DNA of 58,530 bases from CALVUJ01 sp045128835 (GCA_045128835.1 JBGVRX010000008.1:1-58530), one strand, 5' to 3'; counted from the stretch's first letter, positions 1 to 8,165 are shown. Numbers and translations: made by a program. Notes: generated by a model not told the origin, from the letters alone.

Positions 1-191
1 TCGATTTTTGCTGCTGATTTTTCTAAATCAATAATATAAATACCGTTTCTTGCAGTATAAATATATTTTTTCATTTTAGGATTCCAACGTCTTGTTTGGT
101 GTCCGAAATGAACTCCTGCTTCTAATAATTTTCTTGTAGTAATAACTGGAGCAGTTTCAGTTGATACTACTGTCATGCTTTCTTCACTCAT
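1..191 (-). CDS. rpsB: Ribosomal protein S2, N-terminal part (cut by window edge)
   Basis: Small-subunit ribosomal protein S2. Only the first 63 codons are present and the gene runs off the left edge. After a short acidic N-terminal extension the translation contains LLEAGVHFGHQTRRWNPKM and then YIYTARNGIYIIDL, the typical S2 N-terminal block. The ATG (189-191) has a strong GGAGGA Shine-Dalgarno about 9 bases upstream (minus strand). A second in-frame ATG five codons later lacks such a site, so the first was chosen. The gene is expressed from its own promoter through a structured leader of about 130 nt, divergent from the giant gene at 464. Confidence 0.95.
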   Translation of the reverse strand, partial: MSEESMTVVSTETAPVITTRKLLEAGVHFGHQTRRWNPKMKKYIYTARNGIYIIDLEKSAAKI

Positions 192-320
192 TTAGTAAAG
201 TCCTCCTTCTTTTGTTTTTTCCTCCATTAATATAACATTTTCCCACTTCTAATCTGGCACCTTTGCCTAGAAGCACTAGAGAAAACTACTTATTAATGTG
301 TGTATTGGTTTTTCACAACC
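192..320 (-). ncRNA. Structured 5' leader of rpsB
   Basis: The untranslated stretch between the rpsB promoter and its ATG can fold into a nested hairpin. Plus-strand arms are 246-251 with 268-273 (6 bp), an inner stem 256-259 with 264-267, and an outer stem 238-242 with 281-285. Many r-protein genes carry autoregulatory leaders, so feedback by S2 is plausible, but that role is inference. I cannot match the fold to a named RNA family. Confidence 0.45.
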
Positions 321-326
321 TCGCCT

Positions 327-355
327 ATTTTAGCACATATGTTTAAACTATTCAA
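327..355 (-). promoter_or_regulatory. Vegetative (SigA-type) promoter of rpsB
   Basis: Minus strand: -35 TTGAAT at 350-355, 17-base spacer, -10 TAAAAT at 327-332. Transcription would start near 320 and give the rpsB leader. Confidence 0.75.
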
Positions 356-407
356 GTCATACTTATACTTTTAATATATAAATATATATGGGCACAAAAA
401 AAAGTGC

Positions 408-436
408 TTGTTTTATTGACAGTCATGCCCTACAAT
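408..436 (+). promoter_or_regulatory. Promoter of the giant sigma-4-repeat gene
   Basis: -35 TTGTTT (408-413), 17-base spacer, -10 TACAAT (431-436). The predicted start near 443 leaves a leader of about 20 nt before the ATG at 464. A small inverted repeat (GCAC...GTGC, about 393-407) lies just upstream of the -35. The promoter lies back to back with the rpsB promoter, about 50 bases away. Confidence 0.55.
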
Positions 437-463
437 AACAATGCAGGCGTTTGGGGTGTTGTT

Positions 464-3400
464 ATGGAAAATGCAAAATACAGGGAACTTTTAAAAGGAT
501 TAAATGCTAAAGAAAAAAAGATTGCTAAATTATATTTTGGTATAGGCGAAAGTGCAAAACTTAGCGCTGGTGAAATTGCCGAAAAGTTAAGTTATTCTTA
601 TGGATATGTAGATTTTGTTATAGAAAATCTTGAAGATAAATTGGACATGTTACACTTTTATAGCATTTCTAAAGATAGTGAGAAAAAAAGTAAAAAAACA
701 TCTAATAAATCAAAAAAGATGGATGCTTTTTATATGGTTGAAAAAGTCGATGAGGCTACAAGTAAATTAATAGATAAAATGAGTGATGCATTTTTTAAAA
801 TGTTTCCCAATGAAGAACCTTTAGTTGTTGAGCACAGTTTGAAATTATTGCCTAAAAAAGATAGAAATATTGTGTTTTTATACTATGGGCTAGATGGAAT
901 ACATTGCATGGATTATGATGAAATTGCTGAAAAGTATAAAATGAGTATTGATAGTGTAGATAAGTCTTTAGAAACTAGTATACGAACTTTAAAAAGAAAT
1001 TTCTCTGAAGGTAAAGTTGGCTCCGCTAGAACTGAATGGAAAGAAAATAAATATTCTCTTCTTGTAAAAAGGTATGGAAAAACTAAAGTTGAAGAAGCCA
1101 TGTCATTATTTAGTAAGCAAAAGCAAGAAATGGTTAAAGAATATTATATGGAAGAAAGCGCAACTTCTAAAAAAATTGCAGAAAAACACGGTATTTCTAC
1201 AAGTACCGCTTACAACTTAATCATTGATACAGTAGAGAAGATTGACAATATTTTAAAAGATAATTCTTTGCCAAAATCAGAGGGATTATTCTTTTCTAAA
1301 TTTCCGGATGCAACAAAAGATCAAATAATATCCGCTTTTAGTTTATTAGATGAACAAAAACAAACAATTGTTCGTCTGTATTATGGTATAGGAACTGAAA
1401 GTCTTCCTATTCAAGAAATAGCTAAAAAATATTATGTTGGTAATGAAAAAATTATAGATATTATTGAAGAAACTATTAGAAAAACTAGTAAAAAAATAGA
1501 ACTTTTTAGTAATGCAAACACAAACATATTTTATAAGAAATTCAAGGGCTTTAGTAAAGACCAAATTAACAATGTTTTGTCCAAATTAACAATAGAAGAA
1601 AAAGATGTTATTAGTAGTTATTATGGATTAAACGGGACAAAGTTAACCATAGAACAAATATGTAAAAAATATAATTATAATGTGAGTTCTATGCACAGTT
1701 TAATAGGTAAAATTAGAACAAATATTAAAAGAATGTTAGAAAATCCGGAAATTATTTTAAAAACTACTATGCCAGTTAGGAATAAACAAATTATAGAAGA
1801 GTCTAAATTGGATAAAATTTATCAAAAACATGAAACACTTGTATCTAAATATGGTATTGAAAAAGTAAAAGAATCATTGGTAATACTTAGTACTGAAAAT
1901 AGTTTGCTTATTAAAGAGTTCCTCGGTATAGAAATGGAGAAAAAAACGCTAAAAAGTATATCTTTTATCAAAGGTATAAAAGAAGAAAAAATAGCAAATG
2001 CAATTGCTGATAATTTAGATGAAATAGAAAAGTTTTTAGATAGTTACAAAGCGAGTAGATCTAAAAGCAAGAGAGAATCTAATAAATATTATGAATTAGT
2101 TTTTAAATATGGGTTAGAATCAGTAGAAAAAGCCTTTAGTCTATTAAAAGACGACAATCAAGAATTAATTAGATTGTGCTGTGGTTTAGGTTGTGAAAAA
2201 CTTTCTCAAACAGAAATTGCTAAAAAATATAATACAAGTACAGCGAATATATCAGCACGTATAAGTAGAAGTATTGCTAAGATTGAAGAATATATTAAAA
2301 ATCCGCCATTGCCAAAAGAGAAAAAAGAAACTAAATCAAAAAAAGGTAAAAAAGTTAATAAATATGAAGAACTTATTTCAAAATATGGTCAAGAAAAAGT
2401 CGGAGAAGAATTTTCAAAACTAAGTGATACTAATCAAAAAATATTGAAGATGTACTATGGTATAAACGGCGTAGAAATGTCACTAAAAGAAATAGCAGAA
2501 GAAGTTAATTCGAATGAAAAAGCGGTTTATGCTAGAATTTCTCTTGTTATAAAAAGACTTATTAATAATATAGAGAATCCTGTTGAAGAAAGAGATGTTG
2601 TAATTAAAAAGAAAAATAATAAATATGATATTTTAATAGAGAAATATGGTGAAGATAAAGTAAAGGAATCATTTGAGAGTTTAACCGGTAAATATAGAGA
2701 GTGTGTTTCTTTGTATTATGGAATAGAAAATCAAGCGTTATCTCAAAAAGAAATAGCAGCAAAATTAAATGTTTCTGCTAACTATGTATCTGTTTGTGTT
2801 GTTAAAGGTATTCAAAAAATGGCAGATTTTATAGAAAATCCAGAAATTAAAGAAGATATGAAGGAAAAATTTTATGCCTATTTTGAAGGATATAGCAAAG
2901 AACAAATTGATGAAGCTAAGAGTGTTTTAAAAGAACGTGATCTAGGTGTTATTTATGATTATTATTTAAGCGAAAATAACTTGTCAATGACAGAAATTTG
3001 TGAAAAATACGATATTTCTCATAGTGGATTTTATGTAATAACAAAAAGAAGCCTTTCAAGCATTTTAAAAGAATTAAAAGAGCCAGGAACTGTGAAAAAG
3101 TCAACTAGAGGAAAGAATTTTTACGAGAATTTTGAAGGGTATACTAAAGAACAAGTAAAAGAAGCATTCTTAAAGTTAAGTGAAGATGATCAAGAGTTAA
3201 TTTCGCTATTATATGGATTAGGTGAAATAAAGCTAACTTCTAAGCAAATTGCTGAGAAAAAAGGAATTAGTACAGCATATCTTTATAACAAAGTTGGTAA
3301 GAAAATCAAACTAATAAAAGAACTTTTAGTTAATCCAAATGTGCTAGATAAACCAGTAAAAATTGAAAAGGAAAAAACTATTAGCAAAAAGAAAAATAAC

Positions 3401-4798
3401 GATAACTTGTTGTATGAGTATATTGTCAATGAAGACCAAGATGCTTTTGATGAACTTATAGATATAAATATGGAATCTGTTATTAAGGTAGTCAATAACT
3501 ATATTAGTAATAGAGAAGTCGTAGAAAGTTATGATGAACTATTAACTCTAGGAACTATTGGTTTAATAAAGGCTATAAAATCATTTGATAAAGAGAATTT
3601 AGGTAAGAAAAGTTTATTAACAGTAGCAAGAACTTATATTGTAAATGAATTAAATAGTCAAACAGGAAAGAAAGATGAAAACGTAATATTCTTTGATGAT
3701 AAAATAGAAGTTGGAAATAAAAAAGTTAAAGTAAAAAGCACTTTAATTGATGATACTTTTGAAGAAACGATAATCGAGGAAGAGTATAATAATTATAAAT
3801 CAAAAAAAGTTAATCAAGCATTAGAATCTCTAGGAGAAAACGAAAGAAAAACAATAGAATTATATTATGGATTAAACGGACATAAGAGACACTCTCAAAG
3901 TGATATTGCTAAAATTATGGGGGTGTCTCCTGTTACTGTTTCTCGTGTTTTAAAAGAAAGTCATAGTGAACTTTTATTTGAACTTAGAGAGTTTAAAACT
4001 GATTATCCAATTAATGAAGAAATTAATAAAACTATAGAAAATCGTTTAAATAAAGAAGCAATAGCAAAACAAATGAAACAAGCATTCTTTAGTCTTTTTA
4101 AAGATAAAAATAAAGATGAGGTATTATCTTTGTTAAATTCATTGCCTGCTAGAAAAAAGAACATAATTTCATTATATTATGGTTTGAAAGATGAGTGCTT
4201 AAATTATGATGAAATCGCAGAAAAGTATAAAGTGTCTGTTGAGGAAGTTATTGAAGTAATCGAAGAAATTATAAATCAACTTAGAGGATTAGGAATGCCT
4301 AAAGATGAAGGCAGGGATAGCAATTTTAAAAAGTTAATAAGTAAGTATAGTAAAACAATTGTAAAAGATTCAATTGGCGAATTAAGTGAATCTGAAAAAG
4401 CTTTCTTAGTCATGTATTATACTTTAGGAAATGGTGAGACATATACTCTTCCAGAGATATCAAAAATAATTGGAGTAGATGAAGATAAACTTATCCTTTT
4501 AGAAAAGAAAATATTAGAAAAACTAGAAATTACAATGAGTTCAAAAGAAAAAATAAGCATTAAAAGAAAAGAATTTTTTGCTAAATTTACAGATAAAAAA
4601 GAACTAAAAAGAGTTCTTAAAACTTTAAATGAAAAAGAATTAACAATTATTAGTTTATATTATGGTTTGAATGGTAAAGAAATATTGACAAAAGAAGAAT
4701 TGTGCAAGAAATTTAGAGTTAAAGAAAGTGAATTTGAAAAAGTAATTGAGGAGATAATCGCAAAGATTAATATAAATATTTCTTCAACTAAAAGATAA
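464..4798 (+). CDS. Giant tandem sigma-70 region-4-like repeat protein (about 15 HTH modules)
   Basis: A 1444-residue, Lys/Glu-rich soluble protein with no signal peptide or membrane segment. It is built of about 15 modules spaced mostly 80-100 residues apart. Each has an amphipathic lead-in helix, a region-4.1-like core (LYYGLNG or variants) and an EIAEKY-type helix-turn-helix. The core motifs sit near residues 24, 140, 227, 306, 386, 486, 572, 664, 751, 833, 916, 1134, 1238, 1318 and 1399. Around residues 980-1065, before module 12, is a sigma region-2-like segment (LGTIGLIKAIKSFD). Module 12 (VSPVTVSRVLKES) is the closest to a real sigma 4.2. Most other recognition helices lack the usual arginines, so promoter binding by each module is doubtful. 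ATG 464 was chosen because it follows the promoter at 408-436 and a GGGGTG site; the upstream in-frame GTG at 404 lies outside the transcript. No known family of this architecture comes to mind. Role unknown. Confidence 0.85.
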   Translation: MENAKYRELLKGLNAKEKKIAKLYFGIGESAKLSAGEIAEKLSYSYGYVDFVIENLEDKLDMLHFYSISKDSEKKSKKTSNKSKKMDAFYMVEKVDEATSKLIDKMSDAFFKMFPNEEPLVVEHSLKLLPKKDRNIVFLYYGLDGIHCMDYDEIAEKYKMSIDSVDKSLETSIRTLKRNFSEGKVGSARTEWKENKYSLLVKRYGKTKVEEAMSLFSKQKQEMVKEYYMEESATSKKIAEKHGISTSTAYNLIIDTVEKIDNILKDNSLPKSEGLFFSKFPDATKDQIISAFSLLDEQKQTIVRLYYGIGTESLPIQEIAKKYYVGNEKIIDIIEETIRKTSKKIELFSNANTNIFYKKFKGFSKDQINNVLSKLTIEEKDVISSYYGLNGTKLTIEQICKKYNYNVSSMHSLIGKIRTNIKRMLENPEIILKTTMPVRNKQIIEESKLDKIYQKHETLVSKYGIEKVKESLVILSTENSLLIKEFLGIEMEKKTLKSISFIKGIKEEKIANAIADNLDEIEKFLDSYKASRSKSKRESNKYYELVFKYGLESVEKAFSLLKDDNQELIRLCCGLGCEKLSQTEIAKKYNTSTANISARISRSIAKIEEYIKNPPLPKEKKETKSKKGKKVNKYEELISKYGQEKVGEEFSKLSDTNQKILKMYYGINGVEMSLKEIAEEVNSNEKAVYARISLVIKRLINNIENPVEERDVVIKKKNNKYDILIEKYGEDKVKESFESLTGKYRECVSLYYGIENQALSQKEIAAKLNVSANYVSVCVVKGIQKMADFIENPEIKEDMKEKFYAYFEGYSKEQIDEAKSVLKERDLGVIYDYYLSENNLSMTEICEKYDISHSGFYVITKRSLSSILKELKEPGTVKKSTRGKNFYENFEGYTKEQVKEAFLKLSEDDQELISLLYGLGEIKLTSKQIAEKKGISTAYLYNKVGKKIKLIKELLVNPNVLDKPVKIEKEKTISKKKNNDNLLYEYIVNEDQDAFDELIDINMESVIKVVNNYISNREVVESYDELLTLGTIGLIKAIKSFDKENLGKKSLLTVARTYIVNELNSQTGKKDENVIFFDDKIEVGNKKVKVKSTLIDDTFEETIIEEEYNNYKSKKVNQALESLGENERKTIELYYGLNGHKRHSQSDIAKIMGVSPVTVSRVLKESHSELLFELREFKTDYPINEEINKTIENRLNKEAIAKQMKQAFFSLFKDKNKDEVLSLLNSLPARKKNIISLYYGLKDECLNYDEIAEKYKVSVEEVIEVIEEIINQLRGLGMPKDEGRDSNFKKLISKYSKTIVKDSIGELSESEKAFLVMYYTLGNGETYTLPEISKIIGVDEDKLILLEKKILEKLEITMSSKEKISIKRKEFFAKFTDKKELKRVLKTLNEKELTIISLYYGLNGKEILTKEELCKKFRVKESEFEKVIEEIIAKININISSTKR

Positions 4799-4848
4799 AG
4801 TTATCACTAGGCAAAAGTTTAATGCATATACTTTTAATGGTGATATAT

Positions 4849-5196
4849 ATGGATAAACTTAGTGAATTTAAGGATTTTGTAAAAGATAAGCCGTTCTTAC
4901 AAGAAAAGGTTAATAAAAAGGAAACAACATGGCAAAGTTTGTATGAAACATATGATTTGTTAGGTGAAAGTGCGGATATATTTAAAGAAAATAAAGAGGA
5001 GACAAGAAATTCTGCAAGTGGCGGGAATACTGCAAATTTGCTTAAAATGTTAGAGGGAGTAAATTTAGAGAAGATTAATGAAAACTTAGAAGGTGTAAAG
5101 AAAATTTTAGGAGTTCTTGGTGAGTTTACTAAAAAAGAAGAACCTAAAGTTAGTAGAAGAAATTCTTATAAAGTACCAAGGAGTTATGACGACTAA
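4849..5196 (+). CDS. ylbD: YlbD-like putative spore coat protein
   Basis: A 115-residue soluble protein. The N-terminus (EFKDFVKDKPFL) and the following TTWQSLYETYDLLGE block match the YlbD coat-protein family, in which a W-x-x-x-Y-E-x-x-x-LLGE motif follows an EFKxFVK helix. The C-terminal tail is basic and low in complexity. The ATG at 4849 has GGTG six bases upstream; an in-frame ATG at 4822 has no site. It overlaps the next gene by one base (TAATG), as expected for a ylbD-ylbE pair, so the two are translationally coupled. A role in the spore coat follows only from the family name. Confidence 0.7.
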   Translation: MDKLSEFKDFVKDKPFLQEKVNKKETTWQSLYETYDLLGESADIFKENKEETRNSASGGNTANLLKMLEGVNLEKINENLEGVKKILGVLGEFTKKEEPKVSRRNSYKVPRSYDD

Positions 5197-5411
5197 TGAG
5201 AAGCAGTGTTACTTCTATCTTGGATAAGGATCCAGACTATTGGAAGTTTTTAAGAGAAAGACCTTATTGGCATAGGATTTTAAGTGTTGATAGTAGTAAG
5301 ATTAAAGAATTTTTAGAAGAATATAAGGTTGCTAGAAGAAAGAGATTTATTGATAAAGTAGAAGATACATCAAATTTACTTACAATAGTACAAGCAATGA
5401 TGGAAGAATAA
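5196..5411 (+). CDS. ylbE: YlbE-like protein
   Basis: A 71-residue protein whose FLRERPYWHRILS segment and C-terminal LLTIVQAMMEE resemble YlbE of Bacillus (FLRExPxWYRxL, then a hydrophobic end). Length fits the family (70-80 residues). Its start codon overlaps the ylbD stop. Function is unknown in the family. Order ylbD-ylbE followed, after one inserted gene, by ylbF is the Bacillus order, which supports the call. Confidence 0.7.
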   Translation: MRSSVTSILDKDPDYWKFLRERPYWHRILSVDSSKIKEFLEEYKVARRKRFIDKVEDTSNLLTIVQAMMEE

Positions 5412-5430
5412 ATATTTTGAGGTGTTTATT

Positions 5431-6474
5431 ATGGAAGAAAAATTTATTGAGGAATGTGAAACAAATAAGATGAGTGACGCTTTCAATAAGCGATTTGAGG
5501 GATATTCTTTTGAAGAACTTCAAATAGCACTTTTAATTTTACCTCCAAGAAATAAAGAAATTGTTAGTGAATATTATGGGTTAAATGGGCAAAAACGTAT
5601 AACAATGCGAGGTTTAGCAGAAAAATATAATATTACTGGTTCGGCAGTTAATTTAATCTTAAAAGGAAGTCTAAGAAAAATGGAAACTTTCTTAAAAACT
5701 GCTGATAGAGACAATTTGAAAGTCGATTACCTTTTTGAATTGGATTTTCCTGGATATAGGCGTATAAGTGTTGAAAGATGCTTGTTAAAGTTTAGTGTAA
5801 AATATAGAGATATTATTTGTCATTACTATGGTTTAAATGAATATAGAATGTATACAAAACAAGAACTTGCAACAAAGTATGGGGTTAATATAAGCGATAT
5901 TTCGGCTTTGATAGAAGTTAGTAAAAGTCGAATTTTTGAATACTTGAAAAATGGATGTGTAGATGAAGTTGATTTTGAACTTAGAGATATTATTGCAAGG
6001 TATAATATTAACGATATAGTTAACACGCTTAATTCTATGAAACCTTTAGATAAAGAATTGTTGTGTTTGTATTATGGAATAGAAGGATATCGTAAACATA
6101 ATTTTAATGAGATGATATCTTTTAGAAATGCAAGAGCAATAGATCTTTATATGGAATTAGAAAATTTAAAAGAAGTATTCCCTAGAAATATAGAAAAAAC
6201 AATTTTAGCAAAAAGATTAGCAGAAAAGAAAAAAGAATTTAAATCTAGATTGTGCGTTAAAGAATCTGTAAAGATAGAAAAAGCACTTAAGTTTCTTTCA
6301 GAAAAAGAGTGGAAAATAATTAGTTTGTGTTATGGATTGGATGGTAAAAATCTAGTGCATAAAAGTATAATAAAAAAAGAATTATTTATAGATGATATAG
6401 ATCGTGAAATTAATGATATTTTCAAAAAAATAAATAGTTATCTTGTAAGTATTGAAAATAAAGAGAAAAGGTAA
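5431..6474 (+). CDS. Second sigma-70 region-4-like repeat protein (4 modules)
   Basis: A 347-residue soluble protein with four modules of the same kind as in the giant gene at 464. The core motifs lie near residues 48 (EYYGLNG), 132 (HYYGLNE), 214 (LYYGIEG) and 300 (LCYGLDG). Modules 1 and 2 keep a recognisable HTH (LAEKYNITGSAVN, LATKYGVNISDIS); in modules 3 and 4 the HTH is degenerate. There is no region 2, so it cannot be a complete sigma factor. The ATG at 5431 was chosen because GGTG lies just upstream; the GTG three codons earlier is part of that ribosome-binding site. The gene separates ylbE from ylbF and lies in a same-strand run with the giant homolog, so co-expression is likely. Function unknown. 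Confidence 0.8.
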   Translation: MEEKFIEECETNKMSDAFNKRFEGYSFEELQIALLILPPRNKEIVSEYYGLNGQKRITMRGLAEKYNITGSAVNLILKGSLRKMETFLKTADRDNLKVDYLFELDFPGYRRISVERCLLKFSVKYRDIICHYYGLNEYRMYTKQELATKYGVNISDISALIEVSKSRIFEYLKNGCVDEVDFELRDIIARYNINDIVNTLNSMKPLDKELLCLYYGIEGYRKHNFNEMISFRNARAIDLYMELENLKEVFPRNIEKTILAKRLAEKKKEFKSRLCVKESVKIEKALKFLSEKEWKIISLCYGLDGKNLVHKSIIKKELFIDDIDREINDIFKKINSYLVSIENKEKR

Positions 6475-6499
6475 ATATAATTATTACTGAGGGGATAGT

Positions 6500-6865
6500 A
6501 TGAGTAATAGTGATATTTTATCGTTAACATATGAACTAAAAGATTTACTTCTAAATAGTGATTTATATAAAGACATGAAAGCTAAAGAAGAGAGAATGCT
6601 ATTAGATAAAGAATGTGCAAGACTTTTAAGTTGTTTTCAGCAGTTAAAAGATGAATACAAAGAGGCTAAAAGATTTGAAAAATATGGTTCAGATGTCGAG
6701 GGTGTTCAAAAAAGACTTAGTGAAGTTAAATATCAATTAGATGAAAACAAGTTAGTTAAAGAATATAATGAAGCTTATAAAAAAATGAGATTAGCTTTAA
6801 AGGAATTAGAAAAATGCTTGTTTAAAGACATTATTGAAGAAAAGAAAGAAATAGAAGTAGAATAA
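6500..6865 (+). CDS. ricF: YlbF/RicF family protein
   Basis: A 121-residue helical protein of the YlbF/YmcA family. In Bacillus, YlbF (RicF) forms the Ric complex with YmcA and YaaT, which promotes RNase Y-dependent mRNA maturation and affects competence, biofilm and sporulation. The family signature is the N-terminal L-L-x-S-x-x-Y segment (LLLNSDLYKDMKAKEE), a central FQQLKDEYKEAKRFEKYG helix and a C-terminal YNEAYKKM helix. A GGGG site precedes the ATG. Its 3' end overlaps the convergent ylbJ by 35 bases. Position after ylbD-ylbE supports orthology with ylbF rather than ymcA. Confidence 0.75.
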   Translation: MSNSDILSLTYELKDLLLNSDLYKDMKAKEERMLLDKECARLLSCFQQLKDEYKEAKRFEKYGSDVEGVQKRLSEVKYQLDENKLVKEYNEAYKKMRLALKELEKCLFKDIIEEKKEIEVE

Positions 6866-7775
6866 ATGTAGAGCAAATCGAAATAAGTACTCTATTAATA
6901 ATGAATTTTTTAGAATTTAAAGAGGCTTCGTTTATGAAAATATTTGCTTGCATTATTGATGATATACTTGAAAAAGAAAGAATAGGAAGTAATGTTACTA
7001 CTATTCTTTTTTTGTTTATAAGTAAAGAAGATATTTTTATAGAAGGCATAGCAAATTCAACTAGCCCTTGTAAAAAAAGAGAAGTAGTTGAAGTGAATAA
7101 ATTCTTAAAAATCAAACAAGGAATAGAAAAGAATACTATAATTCCTAAAATGTTTTGTAAAGTATTAAACGAATAGGTTAGAACTTCTTTTATGTCTTTT
7201 GCTAGAACAAAATCTTTTTGTTTGTTTTTTATAATTTCTAAAGTTTCTGAAAAGGTATTTGTTGAGATTTCTTCTTTTATTTTAAATGAAGAAACATATA
7301 AAAAAGTAAATCCAGTTAAATATAGAGATAGGGCTAATAGTAGGAATAATTTTGAATCGTTTATATTTGACCTTAAAATTGAAAACAAGAAACTAAATGA
7401 TGGGAAGAAAATGCAATTTATTAATCGTTGAGCTTCTTCTTTTTTTATTTCTTGTTTTGTAACTGTTATTGAGGCGTAGATAGCACTGCTAGGGAATCCA
7501 TTTAGTATACTCATTAATATTATACTTGCTCCTTTTCCGCTTATTTTAAATAATGGATAACTAATAAATTGAAGCAAGTAGGATATAAAATCTATTATTC
7601 CTAGTTTTATTAGTAGTTGATTTAGAATTAAAAAAGGGAGAAGTGATGGCAAAATGGTTTTCAAAAAAGTTATTAGTATATTAAATGTAGAAATTTTAAC
7701 CTCTTGAATATTTATAGTTGCATAAATTATAAATAAGAAAAATAAAATGGATAAAAGTATCTTGGAAAATTTCAT
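6831..7775 (-). CDS. ylbJ: YlbJ sporulation membrane protein
   Basis: A 314-residue, very hydrophobic protein with about eight membrane segments. It contains the pattern LPSLLPFLILNQLL, then NGFPSSAI and later SFSSISSIMQA, as in the nucleoside-recognition (GATE) type protein YlbJ. In Bacillus, YlbJ is made in the mother cell under SigE and is needed for heat-resistant spores. A GGTGAG site lies just upstream of the ATG. It converges on, and overlaps, ylbF. No terminator was seen at its 3' end, so readthrough antisense to ylbF is possible. Two apparent plus-strand reading frames inside it (6901-7176, 7192-7431) are shadows. Confidence 0.8.
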   Translation of the reverse strand: MKFSKILLSILFFLFIIYATINIQEVKISTFNILITFLKTILPSLLPFLILNQLLIKLGIIDFISYLLQFISYPLFKISGKGASIILMSILNGFPSSAIYASITVTKQEIKKEEAQRLINCIFFPSFSFLFSILRSNINDSKLFLLLALSLYLTGFTFLYVSSFKIKEEISTNTFSETLEIIKNKQKDFVLAKDIKEVLTYSFNTLQNILGIIVFFSIPCLIFKNLFTSTTSLFLQGLVEFAMPSIKISSLLINKKRIVVTLLPILSFSSISSIMQANIFINEASLNSKKFIINRVLISICSTFILLLFLSFLQ

Positions 7776-7834
7776 TGTCTCACCAGTAAATTTTATTAAT
7801 TTTGAAGTTAAATAATGATATTGGGTTAAAATCT

Positions 7835-7864
7835 ATATCAAAAAAGTTTTTCTTACATAGATTA
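7835..7864 (+). promoter_or_regulatory. Possible mother-cell (SigE/SigK-type) promoter of the coat gene
   Basis: CATAGATTA (7856-7864) fits the SigK -10 pattern CATANNNTA. An ATA triplet at 7835-7837, 18 bases upstream, could act as a SigE-type -35. No TATAAT-like vegetative promoter is seen. The call rests on short motifs and on the coat gene that follows. Confidence 0.4.
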
Positions 7865-7889
7865 TAGTGAAAGAAGGAGGGAATATTCC

Positions 7890-8165
7890 ATGAATCAAAA
7901 TATGAATACGGACTGTGGATGTAACAACACATGTCCTCCATTAGAGCCTATTGTTATGCCGTGTAAAACATGCACTATAACAAAATGTTTTCCTGTCGAA
8001 CAGCCAATCATATGCCCAACACATGTTCATAGAGTAAATAGATATGTTGCGGTTCCTCGTTACTATTCTACACATTCAACAAGTGAAGAAACTGTGTGTC
8101 CTGGGCAAGTTGCTCAAGGATTCCAAGGAAATATGAATCAAAATATGAATAACTTTAATATGTAA
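7890..8165 (+). CDS. CotD-like spore coat protein
   Basis: A 91-residue Cys/His/Tyr-rich protein with an Asn/Met/Gln-rich start and end (NQNMN occurs at both ends). The middle contains C-PTHVHRVNRYVAVPRYYSTH, the layout of the CotD inner-coat family (I-x-P-T, then V-x-H/P...H-x-x-S). Nine or so cysteines suggest disulfide cross-linking in the coat. A strong GGAGGG Shine-Dalgarno and a following hairpin terminator mark it as a single-gene unit. The family call rests on short motifs and composition. Confidence 0.65.
   Translation: MNQNMNTDCGCNNTCPPLEPIVMPCKTCTITKCFPVEQPIICPTHVHRVNRYVAVPRYYSTHSTSEETVCPGQVAQGFQGNMNQNMNNFNM

Noticed and set aside
416..421. Perfect TTGACA as a -35 box
   Set aside because: No -10-like hexamer follows at 16-18 bases; the overlapping TTGTTT-17-TACAAT arrangement fits better.
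404..463. In-frame GTG at 404 as start of the giant gene
   Set aside because: It lies upstream of the predicted transcription start (near 443) and has no ribosome-binding site; ATG 464 has both promoter and GGGGTG in place.
464..4798. Tandem DNA repeat or CRISPR-like array
   Set aside because: The repetition is at protein level (80-100 residue modules with diverged DNA), with no identical DNA units or spacers.
464..4798. Giant protein as a working sigma factor
   Set aside because: Only one degenerate region 2 is present and most recognition helices lack the DNA-reading residues; the protein is better called a sigma-4-like repeat protein.
6901..7431. Two plus-strand reading frames (6901-7176, 7192-7431)
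   Set aside because: They lie antisense inside ylbJ, whose membrane-protein translation matches a known family; the plus frames have no ribosome-binding site or family features.
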